Both the position numbers and the translations under genes were made by a program. The notes below the pieces were generated by a model, which made no database searches, was not told the origin of the DNA, and saw nothing but the letters and a program-made list of their open reading frames with translations. A stretch of DNA of 64,000 nt, taken from assembly GCA_020080175.1 (NCBI GenBank), contig JAGHQL010000158.1, positions 1 through 64,000 on the forward strand, in the 5' to 3' direction. Shown here piece after piece: positions 55,010 to 64,000 of the stretch. This DNA is from Glutinoglossum americanum. Taxonomy: Eukaryota > Ascomycota > Geoglossomycetes > Geoglossales > Geoglossaceae. How positions within the stretch are numbered: the stretch's first letter is position 1; each line of letters begins with the position of its first letter.

Positions 55010-55843
55010 TTAACTGCTCAAGACTGTAGCATTGCCAATACTGGTTCCATACCATCCTGTCACACGTCTATCAGCCAATGTGCTTATCACTATAGATTTG
55101 ATATTTGCCCCCTGGTCTGGGGAACTACATACCTTCACCAATAACCGATATAACCACAGTCCCTCTCCATTAGTTTGCTCCTTCTCAGGCTTCTGCTCGC
55201 AAGCATAAAAGGGGGGTTTTAATTTGCGACAAAGCGCATTATAAACGTCGACCACCGCACGTTGAAGTGTCGGCGGAAGCGCACGAACATAGTCATCTCG
55301 GAGAACCTCTATACATGCTTCATCCCGCACATTATCCCATACTCCATCGACGTCATGTGAATAGCGCACTTGCACAGACCAGAGATGTAGTATGGTGACG
55401 GTCATGAGGTCTCGAGTGTCCGGAGTAGTGGGAAGAGCGAGCAAGCAAAGTACGTTGTCGGTAATACGTTCAGCGATCCAACCGCGCCGCTCTAGGGTAG
55501 TGAGATAGGCATCAACCCCAGTGTAGGTGTCTTGGTCTAAAAGGGCATCATGAGGATCATGAGATGTAGTTGCGCTACACTGGTGGTGGAAGAATGTTGG
55601 GGGTGTCCATATCGAGAGGAGAAGATCGATATGAGGAATACGAGTAAGACGGGAACGAAGGAGGTGAGTGCGGAATTCGCGAGTGCTCGCTTGGAGGCGG
55701 CGCGAGGTGTTTCCGAGGGAGTAGAGAGCATCCTCTTTGACAGTACGTTCGAGGTAGTGGGGTCTAGATGATGAAGGCAGCGGAGAAGTGCACAGGTAAG
55801 AGAGAATGTTAGATAGTAGCTCGGCAGGTAACTGGGTAAGCAT
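55010..55843 (-). CDS. F-box-like protein
   Basis: 277 residues from the ATG at 55843. It starts MLTQLPAELLSNILSYLCTSP, an F-box-type helix pair, followed by DALYSLGNTSRRLQASTREF. The rest is helical without a recognised repeat. The frame stays open upstream to an ATG at 56020, which would add 59 residues of hydrophobic and basic sequence; the shorter form is preferred because the F-box is usually N-terminal. The expected role is substrate adaptor in an SCF ubiquitin ligase. The substrate is unknown. Confidence 0.7.
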   Translation of the reverse strand: MLTQLPAELLSNILSYLCTSPLPSSSRPHYLERTVKEDALYSLGNTSRRLQASTREFRTHLLRSRLTRIPHIDLLLSIWTPPTFFHHQCSATTSHDPHDALLDQDTYTGVDAYLTTLERRGWIAERITDNVLCLLALPTTPDTRDLMTVTILHLWSVQVRYSHDVDGVWDNVRDEACIEVLRDDYVRALPPTLQRAVVDVYNALCRKLKPPFYACEQKPEKEQTNGEGLWLYRLLVKVCSSPDQGANIKSIVISTLADRRVTGWYGTSIGNATVLSS

Positions 55844-57627
55844 TGTGGTGATCTCCAAATGGAGGAAGGGGGGATAATCTAGGAGAAATGAATGATCTAA
55901 TGATAACCGGTACCACGGACGATTAGATGGAGATCGCTGCAACAAAACAACTTCGATGTGTCCCAATGGACGCTGTTCAGCGGAGAGGAGAGCCAAAAGA
56001 CAAGAGTTGTGCGATAGCATGAGCAGTTTATGTAGCTATCCAAATGGGGGCTTAGACATGGCATTCGCCGAAGGCATCTCGCGGATAGATACTGCATCCC
56101 TAATGAACAGATGAATGGCGGAGTCCGAACCCCGAGGACGATGAGATGAACACAGGCGAATCTTGTTTGAGCGGAGTTAAGCCCTGTTCAAATACAAAGT
56201 GTATCCCATTTCAAGTGTGCTCTTGCGACGAACCGACAGCAGGAATGGAAGGGTAGTGCTTGAACCAGAGGGAAAGGCCGAGATGCAGGCACACAAGGAA
56301 CAATGAGAGATCAAACTAAGCCGATTAGCCCAAAGCATTTAGCTCCGAGCTAATTACGACAGTGGTAAGCCATCGTGAGGGGTGAGATGACGGTACGAAC
56401 GACAGGTGGCAGAAACAACTGATACGAGTAAAAATGCACACGAAACAGGGCACTGAGGTTCAACTAGTAAGCTCCGAACGCGGTAGTCCATTTCGGCAGG
56501 CGTGACTAGTAAGTTGGCCAAGCTCTTGTCGAAGCACCGCGCATCTGTTTACGGGCTTGGAAGTTCCCACCGAGGAGTCAACACGAAGTGGTTGAATCTA
56601 AGAACCCAGTTCCAATCTGCAGGGTAGGATAGTTCCAATCTGCAAGGTAGGATGAAGCAAACAAGGGCAACCGAAATTTGACATTATCCGAGCAGGCGCC
56701 AAAATTCCTGGATCTGCCGGTAGTGAGCCTTACAAGGCTCCCGGGTGTTGCTCAGATGGGTAAGTAGCTCTTATTGCAACTAGTCAAGCATATCCCGTGC
56801 CGAGCCGTCATCTTTGATGTTCGCGAGGTGGGACAGATCAGGCCTCCTGGATTGCCGCATAAGAGCCTTGAAGATCGACAAAAGGCTGTTGGAGGCCTGG
56901 CCGGAAACTGGACACGAGAGGCTAGTTTGCGGGTAAGCAGGTAAAGTCAGCATTCGGAAATAGCACAAACACCACAGTGGTGTTGATACCACTCATCGTG
57001 CCTCTAGACCGACCAAGAAGGGCTGTCAAGGTAACCTCCCAAGTCAATTGTCTTAGATCGGCGAATATTCCAGATCAGAGAACGTGTCAGCCCCCAGCCT
57101 AGGTTTAGATGTTGGAAAAAAATAGTAGTGCTCTTGATAGGACACTGCAGCGCGGCCCGTGCTGCAAAAGGCAGTTCTATGTGATAGGGGGTAGACCCTG
57201 AGCATCGCCATGAAAGCTCCGCCCCACTCGGCTGGTGACATTTGCACGCAATTGGCTATGTGAACAGGGGACGCAGGAATAGATCCACCTCCGCTCTCCC
57301 GAGTACTCCTCTGGATATCCTAAGGAAATAGGCTACTCCGTAATATGCAGCTTTTGCGCAGCCACTGTCGATTTGGTCCGGAGCTCATGATGGAGGGGAA
57401 GTTGGAAGTCGGATCTCATACATTAGCGAGTAATGCCTGCCAAGCTTCGCCCCATTAAGACTCGACTTTAACGACTTAAAATTTTCAGCACAACAGCCGA
57501 ATTAACAATCAGCTCCCGGAAAACGCATCTCGAAGTCAGGTCAGGCCCTAAGAATAGCGGCCTTGGCCTCGGTATTCCTCATTAGCCACGGCAGATCCTC
57601 TCTGGGTCCATCGCCGCAATCCTCACA
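55844..57627. other. Long intergenic region, no gene recognised
   Basis: Between the F-box gene and RTC6, both reading outward. No frame has a recognisable domain. A 23-bp tandem duplication with one mismatch lies at 56608-56653. No transposon feature was found. Confidence 0.5.
56608..56653 (+). repeat. 23-bp tandem repeat, two copies
   Basis: Two adjacent copies (56608-56630 and 56631-56653) starting AGTTCCAATCTGCA and ending GGTAGGAT, with one base different. Probably a recent slippage or repair duplication. Confidence 0.8.
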
Positions 57628-58075
57628 ATGACATTCCGGACGTGTCATCTCGGTCTGACGGCGCTACCACTCCAACTCCTTTCCGCGAGATCCTTTTCAA
57701 CTTCGACCAGAAATAGCTCACTACCTCTCATAAAATTCTGGTCTCGCACGAGGCCGTGGCCGAGTATCAATGGCTTTGGGAGGCTTCTAGGCCGAACATC
57801 AGCTGAGAGGCTGCAAGAGCAATCGAGGGGCATGAAAGTCCGGAGTTCTGTCAAGAAACTATGTGACGGCTGCAAGGTTAGTGGGACTGCACCTCTCCTA
57901 GCAATTTCCTATCCCGAAGGCGACCCATACCACAAGATTCTCCTCTAGATATGATGGGATGACTATCTGCGAATATATAACTAATTACCATGGTTACATG
58001 TAGAGCGTTCGAAGGAAAGGATACGTCTATATCATCTGCTCGAAAAACCCGAAACACAAGCAACGTCAAGGCTAA
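57628..58075 (+). CDS. RTC6: Mitochondrial ribosomal protein bL36m (Rtc6)
   Basis: Two exons, 57628-57876 and 58004-58075, giving 106 residues. A presequence-like N-terminus (LLSARSFSTSTRNSS) is followed by the bL36 core MKVRSSVKKLCDGCK. Splicing continues with SVRRKGYVYIICSKNPKHKQRQG. The zinc ligands C-x2-C and C-x4-H are split between the exons. It belongs to the large mitoribosomal subunit. The second exon is 24 codons and easy to miss. Without splicing the open frame ends in an unrelated sequence. Confidence 0.94.
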
Positions 58076-59225
58076 CTAGTAGCCATCTGGTGTTATTCTC
58101 TGCTTGGGATTGAAATGTGGCATCCATTGTACAAAGATCTAGACTCAATTGGGCAGTGGGTCTTACATAATTAGACCTAATAGTTCACACATAGAAGCCC
58201 TTAACTAGTGGGATAGACGTCTCGATAAAGCGGATAATAGCTTGCACCAGTCTCCTCGCGAAAGCCCGACGATTTATGCCCACCAAGTACTCTGCATAAT
58301 CAAGGGTCACTATCACAACAACATCTGTTCCATCCTCTTTTCTTTTCTCTTTCGAAAACTGAGGGACTGCCCGTAAGGGTATGTCGTGGTTTAAACTACG
58401 TGAAAACAACACCCAACTAGAGAAACATCTATCCTCGTGTCAGTTTTTGCGGGGACTCTTTCCGGCAGGATGCATCCTCAAAAACCAGCATCTGTTTAAT
58501 ATCCCCCACCCATCCACTCTCCAGAGGCGGGGTATCAGCAGGGAGAGACGGTTGCGGAGCACGCCTGAGAGAATCTAGAGCCTTATACGTACAAAAAATT
58601 CCATATACATGTCAGCATCTACCAGGATTCCTCCTTGGCGGCTCAGATACGCTCCATGGGCCTTAAAATCCCACGTACCACCGTTTGTCGGCTTTCGGAT
58701 ATGTGGGATAAATTGCCCTATGGGCGGACAGAGAGGAAAATAAGACTCCAAATAAACCTCCATTTGTCCGCCCGTCCAAAAAAAAAAAAAGCGTACAAAG
58801 CCGCGACCCAAAAGTAAAGTCGAATGTGCTGTCGCCACACCTCCATGCATCCCCCGCCTCCCGCTTAGAATCCCATCCCCTCGGAAAAAGAACCCTGCAG
58901 CCTGGATTGTAAATACCGATCACGCCATCCAGACCCCCCCCCCTTGCGAAAGGGAGGTAAGACACTAAGGACTGTGCATGCTCAAAGCATATCTCGATCA
59001 CTCATTCTTTAGCTCTATGTTGCAGAGTAGACATATCACGCAAGGCGTTTGCCGAGCGGGCCAATCGGAAGGGACGGTGAAGGCGTGCTCTACCCCTCCT
59101 CCTTCCCCCATAACCCACTTTCTTCTACGGCGTTTAGTTATTGCGAGCTGAAGACAGATATAAGCTGTGGATTGTCCGGTACTGGATTCTTTCAAAGTAT
59201 TAAAGCTTAAAAAAATAGATCTACA
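58076..59225. other. Intergenic, RTC6 3' flank and peroxiredoxin promoter
   Basis: No gene recognised. A13 tract at 58778-58790 and C-run near 58937. A pyrimidine-rich tract with CCCCT (stress-response-element-like) lies at about 59090-59110. Short frames at 58185-58412 and 58575-58850 have no features. Confidence 0.45.
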
Positions 59226-60211
59226 ATGGCTGAGGAACCAAGAGCTGCTCCGTGAGTACTCGCTTTGTGTTGTGTTCTTGTCTTTTGCTAGAGTTAATCT
59301 CTGGCAAGCTCGACTTGACACCTGCAGCAGAACATGCCCTCCTGCCCATGCTTCTCACGTTCCTGATATGTTCAGCAAAACTAACTAATGTGCCATGGTT
59401 AAAGGTTGCGTCTAGGCACCATTGCCCCAAACTTCGATGCTGACACCACTAATGGGCGCATAAACTTTCACGAGTTCATTGGCGATAACTGGGTGATTTT
59501 GTTCTCGCACCCAGAGGATTTCACTCCGGTTTGCACAACGGAATTGGGCGCCTTTGCAAAGCTGGAGCCAGAGTTCGCCAAGCGCGGCGTCAAACTAATC
59601 GGCATCTCTGCGAACACAATCGAGAGCCATAGCGGATGGATCAAGGATATCAATGAGCTTTCCGACACCAACCTTACTTTCCCCATCATCGCTGATAAAG
59701 AGAGAAAAGTGTCTTTTCTGTATGACATGTGAGTAGAGCCCGGTTTCCCCTCTAACCAACTGGCCCTGGTTCTGAATTTTTGCTGACGGTGAGCTTCATC
59801 TGTTAGGCTGGACTACCAAGACACTACCAATGTGGACGAGAAGGGAATTGCTTTTACCATTCGATCCGTTTTCATCATTGACCCCAAGAAGACCGTCCGC
59901 CTCATCATGTCCTATCCTGCCTCCACTGGTCGCAATACCGCCGAAGTACTTCGTGTGGTCGATTCGTTAATGACGGGCGACAAGCAGCGGATCACAACTC
60001 CCATTAACTGGGTCCCAGGTGATGACGTCATTGTTCACCCCAGCGTGAGCAACGAATTGGCAAAGGTATGGCGGAGAGTAAATTAGGAAGGTACTCTTGG
60101 TCGTTTTTGCTAATATGGTGTTTGTAGGAGCTTTTCCCTGAGTTCCGCATCGTGAAACCGTATCTCCGTTTCACACCTTTGCCGATTGAGCAGACCACAG
60201 GTGCAGCGTAA
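59226..60211 (+). CDS. PRX1: 1-Cys peroxiredoxin (Prx6 type)
   Basis: Four exons, 59226-59251 (26 nt), 59405-59728, 59807-60065 and 60128-60211, giving 230 residues. The sequence LRLGTIAPNFDADTTNG.INFHEFIGDNWVILFSHP leads to the peroxidatic Cys in DFTPVCTTELG. The Prx6-type extension (IDPKKTVRLIMSYPASTGRN, INWVPGDDVIV) follows, and the last exon gives LFPEFRIVKPYLRFTPLP. The length and single conserved Cys motif fit the 1-Cys class. It reduces peroxides. The N-terminus MAEEPRAAP has no presequence, so this form should be cytosolic. Confidence 0.95.
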
Positions 60212-61215
60212 TCGTCCTTCTGGGTGCTATTTGTACTCCCGGTAAGGCTCTAGTTAATCTCGGTCGAGTGAGCCGATGCAGATAGATTCCGCGGAATAGT
60301 TGGCAGAAATTGTAAGCTAAAAGGGATTAATGAGACTTGCTTCGTAATGAGAGGGCTCTAGATGATTGATAAGTCGTCCGCCTGGGATCAGAAAAATAAT
60401 GCATTTTCCCATCGATCCTGCAAACTCTGTCGCTCCAAGTAGAGCAAGTACTCTGTAGGGGAGCTCCATAGGAGGTCGTCGAGAATTTAGTGAGGCATCA
60501 GTCGGGCTGGTCGTTGATCATGGATGTGGCTGGCAGATGAGGCGTCCGCTAGACCTCTTAGACCTCTAGGGCCTTTACAGGGCGCCGAATCAACTCATCC
60601 TCCCTTCCGCCTTCCCGGTAAGCCTGCCATTCGGTCCCAGGACAACGTATAACCCTCACAGGCATTACGTACGCAGTACTATCCTACTACGCCGCCCCCA
60701 GTGAATTCGTGCTGGTAAAGGCAGTAAAGGGAAGGTCAGCGACCCCGTCCTCGCCGCGCCAAGCGGTCTCTTATGCGGCGATCGGGCTAACTGAGACCAA
60801 AAAAGCTATCAGCCTCGATTCCCCCTCGTCGCGGCTCTCCATCAGCATTACCTTGCTTCCCATCCCGCCGCCGACCTAGTTAACTTTTGGCCGCCTATAT
60901 TGATCTGCAAGGAGGGTTCTTTTGTGCGAACCGTGGCCAACCTACTTAGCGAAGGGTCTGCAAGGTTAGTTTTTGAGTGGATGTGGAAGGGAATCTATTC
61001 TATATCACTCTCGACGACGTTGAACGAACCTAGCTGACCGCTGTTCGCATATGACATAGTGCAGCTGCCGGGAAATAGATACTGAATTTCTCTCCCACCT
61101 GTACGTGCATAAAGCTCTCTCCCATCCCCACCTTTGTGTCATATCATCCCCATTCGAAGTTCCTCGGCGCCCCACACGCATTTACTCGCTATTGCTGAGA
61201 GGAACTCGGCTCATA
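60212..61215. other. Intergenic, no gene recognised
   Basis: Peroxiredoxin 3' flank and promoter of the Kelch gene. No RNA gene or repeat could be supported. Confidence 0.45.
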
Positions 61216-64000
61216 ATGGCCTCTCTAGGTCAACAGGAAGCTCCGACGCCACCAAAGCCTGAAGAGAGCGAACAGGCCCCACAGGACCCCGATACCGTCC
61301 CAAAAGATCACCCAAAGAGACGGAGTGTTTGGAGTATTCTTTCTCGAAGCCCGCCATCGCATAGGACCTCCCCCTCGAGCAACATCTCCCACTCCCGCCC
61401 ACGAAGGCATGTCCATCCTTACTTAAGAAAGTCGCCTTCAGCAAGCCTGATAATACCCCCCGAGACAGTCGCCGGTAGGCTCGACAAGACTCGAAGGCGG
61501 GAAACCATAGACTGGCCGCTTTCTACGACGCTTCCACGCGCCAGCACAGATTCAAAGTCTACGTCAAGTTCCGGCTTGTCGGGCTTACCTATTCAAACTT
61601 TCCCTCACCGGTCCACACGCCCCACCAACATGTCCACACCTGACCCCAACGGCAACCAGTCCGGCGCCCCCAATCTGTCTCGCGAATCCACCCGAGAGAC
61701 AAGGGAACAAGAGGGTCCTCAAAGCGCTAGGGATCCTCCAAGAACGGCCGGGTCAAACATAGGTTTCTCGCCTGGCGTTCAAACTCCAGGAACGGCGGCG
61801 GCTGCAGCGACCGCCGGAGGTTCAACACCACCTTCATCCGGTGCCCTCTCAGGCTTAGTATGTAATGTGTATCGCACAACCGGCAAGGAACCTCATCCGC
61901 TGGTCGGAGCAACGACGACGATCCTAGGAGACACTTTGTACGTCTTCGGAGGGCGTATCCTTTCAAGGACGAGACCTCATTTGACCGCTGATCTCTACGC
62001 CTTGGACCTGATTTCAAGACACTGGACTAAAGTGGACGTGAGAGGTGAGATCCCCGCTCCACGGTATTTCCACAGCGTCTGCGCGCTCGGGAATACGAAG
62101 CTAGTATGTTACGGAGGGATGTCGCCATCCGCTCTCCCCCCAGGAGGAGCGAGCCTGGCTACACAACAGCAGCAGCAGCAAGGGGGGCCCGATCAACAGC
62201 CTGAAGTTGGTGTGATGTCAGATATTCACATATTCGATGTCCCAACACGAACGTGGGCATTCGTCCCTACTATCGACGCTCCCCAGGGTCGCTACGCCCA
62301 TTGCGCCACGATCCTTGCTTCTTCTGCCATCTTTTCGTCTGCTAATGCGCCATTATCGGCCATTCAACATAACCCGTCCACAGGGAATCCGAACCAAGGA
62401 TCTATAGGAGTAACTTTAGACGGCACTGGCGGAGCCGAGATGGTCATCGTTGGAGGGCAGGATTGTGCGAATCATTACATCGAACAGATTAGCGTATTCA
62501 ATCTGAGGAGCCTGAAATGGACAGTAACCAGTCCACTTGGCAAGAGCTGTGGTGCGTATAGAAGCGTAGTATCTCCCCTCACGGGCATATCAGCATCCAG
62601 AATTGGGAGGGGGGGTAGCGGAGGCGCCGGCCGCAAGAGCGAGGTGAACAGCAGCGGCGAATCTCCCGAAACCGGGTCTTCCATGCTGATATACTCGAAT
62701 TACAACTTCCTGGACGTTAAACTAGAGCTGCAAGTCAGGCTACCGGATGGGACGCTGAGTGAAAAGCACATGCATGGGCACTTTTCTCCGCCCGGGCTGA
62801 GGTTCCCTAATGGAGGCGTCATCGACGGTCACTTTGTCGTCAGTGGAACTTATCTCACTTCCTCAAAGCAAGAGTACGCGCTGTGGGCATTAGACCTGAG
62901 GACGCTAACTTGGAGCCGGATAGACGCGGGTGGTAGCGTATTCAGCCAGGGTAGCTGGAACAGGGGATTGTTGTGGAACAGAAGGAATACCTTTGTTATC
63001 TTGGGAAATAATAAGAGGAGTCTAGTGGAAGATTACAATCACCGGAGAATCAACTTCTCAAATTTATGTATGGTGGAGCTTGAGGCGTTTGGGTTATACG
63101 AAAATCCTAGGAGGACGTCACCATTGTCTGGGTACACTTCCGTGAGCGCTCCAGCTGAGGGCCCACCTGCTTCGCTTCCGCAACAGAGGGGCGTGACGAC
63201 AGGATGGACTGGAGGTGGGAGGCCGGTCCTGGCGGCTGCGGAGGAACTGGGTAGACTAAGCATGGGGTTGCGTGAGTTGGCGGATATGGATTTTATCGCA
63301 TTCGGTGGAGAGCGACTTCCAGTGAACTCAAGAATAATCGCCAGGCGATGGGGTCCATATTTTGTACAGCTACTCAAGGACGGTGCTGCCAACCAGGATA
63401 CCGACACGGAGACTCTACGGCCTCCCTTGCCCCAGCGAGGCGAAAGTCAGATGAGCCAAGTGTCAAGTGCTACGATCACGCCCAGCCTCAACAATTCGTC
63501 GATATCCAGCGGAAGCACGGTCACCGGACACACCGCGGGTAACGCCTCAATTTCGTCAAAACCCTTGAGAGACCATCTCCCACCCCCAACCCCACATGGC
63601 CTACCCCCAATGAGCCGTCCTCGCACGCTCTACCTACCGCACACTCATCTCAGCCTCCAAGCACTCGTCCATTACTTCTACGTCTCGAGTCTACCGGCCC
63701 CAAGCCACCCTCTCTGCACCCCGCAAATCCTCTGCTCCCTCCTCCAACTCGCTCGCCCCTACCAAATCGACGGCCTTCTCGAAGCCTGCGTAGAGCGCCT
63801 TCATCAGGTCCTCGACGGCCGCAACGCCGCTTCTATCTTCAACGCAGCCGCCATGGCTGCAGGCGGTGGTCGCGGCGTTGGTTTTGCGGGCGGCTGGGGC
63901 GCACCGAGTCAGTCGACGCCTGGTCTAGATGGCCTGATGGCGGCATCTTCCGCAGCTTCCTCGACCGACAACGTCGCAGACACCGTAACGGGAGAGACTA
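61216..64000 (+). CDS. Kelch-repeat protein of the Ral2 type, cut by window edge
   Basis: The frame is open from the ATG at 61216 to the end of the window (928 codons so far); the 3' end is outside. A disordered Ser/Pro/Thr N-terminus of about 210 residues is followed by Kelch repeats: GDTLYVFGGR, LYALDLISRHWTKV, LVCYGGMSP, HIFDVPTRTWAFV, MVIVGGQD, YALWALDLRTLTWSRI. A later block (TLYLPHTHLSLQALVHYFY, then LLQLARPYQIDGLLEACVERL) looks like the end of a BTB/POZ fold. This domain order matches fission yeast Ral2, which acts upstream of Ras1 in mating and shape control. The orthology is inferred. A Gln run and Gly/Ser inserts lie between the blades. Confidence 0.85.
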   Translation, partial: MASLGQQEAPTPPKPEESEQAPQDPDTVPKDHPKRRSVWSILSRSPPSHRTSPSSNISHSRPRRHVHPYLRKSPSASLIIPPETVAGRLDKTRRRETIDWPLSTTLPRASTDSKSTSSSGLSGLPIQTFPHRSTRPTNMSTPDPNGNQSGAPNLSRESTRETREQEGPQSARDPPRTAGSNIGFSPGVQTPGTAAAAATAGGSTPPSSGALSGLVCNVYRTTGKEPHPLVGATTTILGDTLYVFGGRILSRTRPHLTADLYALDLISRHWTKVDVRGEIPAPRYFHSVCALGNTKLVCYGGMSPSALPPGGASLATQQQQQQGGPDQQPEVGVMSDIHIFDVPTRTWAFVPTIDAPQGRYAHCATILASSAIFSSANAPLSAIQHNPSTGNPNQGSIGVTLDGTGGAEMVIVGGQDCANHYIEQISVFNLRSLKWTVTSPLGKSCGAYRSVVSPLTGISASRIGRGGSGGAGRKSEVNSSGESPETGSSMLIYSNYNFLDVKLELQVRLPDGTLSEKHMHGHFSPPGLRFPNGGVIDGHFVVSGTYLTSSKQEYALWALDLRTLTWSRIDAGGSVFSQGSWNRGLLWNRRNTFVILGNNKRSLVEDYNHRRINFSNLCMVELEAFGLYENPRRTSPLSGYTSVSAPAEGPPASLPQQRGVTTGWTGGGRPVLAAAEELGRLSMGLRELADMDFIAFGGERLPVNSRIIARRWGPYFVQLLKDGAANQDTDTETLRPPLPQRGESQMSQVSSATITPSLNNSSISSGSTVTGHTAGNASISSKPLRDHLPPPTPHGLPPMSRPRTLYLPHTHLSLQALVHYFYVSSLPAPSHPLCTPQILCSLLQLARPYQIDGLLEACVERLHQVLDGRNAASIFNAAAMAAGGGRGVGFAGGWGAPSQSTPGLDGLMAASSAASSTDNVADTVTGET

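Overview
The window is nuclear DNA of a filamentous ascomycete (Pezizomycotina). The evidence is dense gene packing on both strands, many short introns (about 50-130 nt, GT-AG, with CTAAC/CTAAT-like branch sites), fungal-type orthologues throughout (SWC3, MIC60, RCF1, RTC6, YPT5) and proteins with long disordered S/T/P-rich tracts. An early-diverging class such as Pezizomycetes is possible, but I cannot fix it from this sequence. Exon structures below were worked out by hand from splice sites, reading-frame continuity and family conservation.

Layout. Positions 1-7000 are an accessory, gene-poor zone. It holds a small plus-strand gene whose C-terminus carries two HET-s/HRAM-like pseudo-repeats. 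Tail to tail with it lies a decayed fungal protein kinase whose C-terminal extension carries related N-G-N/D repeats. A relic of a trypsin-like (PA clan) peptidase follows. From 7020 on the window is housekeeping: NOP7 (ribosome biogenesis), GAB1/PIG-U (GPI transamidase), NAT4, RCF1, ILV1, SAC1, a Rab5-type GTPase, MIC60, a 1,337-residue unknown protein with a C-terminal membrane anchor, a stand-alone tyrosinase C-terminal-like domain, a ZZ plus EF-hand membrane protein, CDC40/PRP17, ERV14, MAP1, a glutaminyl cyclase-like M28 protein, NMT1, a RING protein, an ABHD12-type hydrolase, SWC3, a small unknown protein, a mitochondrial-type aldehyde dehydrogenase, NTM1, an F-box protein, RTC6 (bL36m), 1-Cys peroxiredoxin, and a Kelch protein of the Ral2 type that runs off the right edge.

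Functional themes. Five enzymes that modify protein N-termini lie within about 43 kb: NAT4, MAP1, glutaminyl cyclase, NMT1 and NTM1. Three of them (MAP1, cyclase, NMT1) are immediate neighbours, and MAP1 and the cyclase share a divergent promoter of about 240 bp. Mitochondrial genes (RCF1, ILV1, MIC60, ALDH, RTC6) are scattered. Many genes are arranged as head-to-head pairs with 240-570 bp between start codons.

No CRISPR array, integrated virus, complete transposon or rRNA gene was seen. The most unusual features are the amyloid-motif gene pair at the left end, the orphan tyrosinase C-terminal domain with a His cluster, an 8-nt micro-exon in the ABHD12-type gene, and a GC-AG intron plus a stop-free in-frame intron inside the zinc finger of SWC3.
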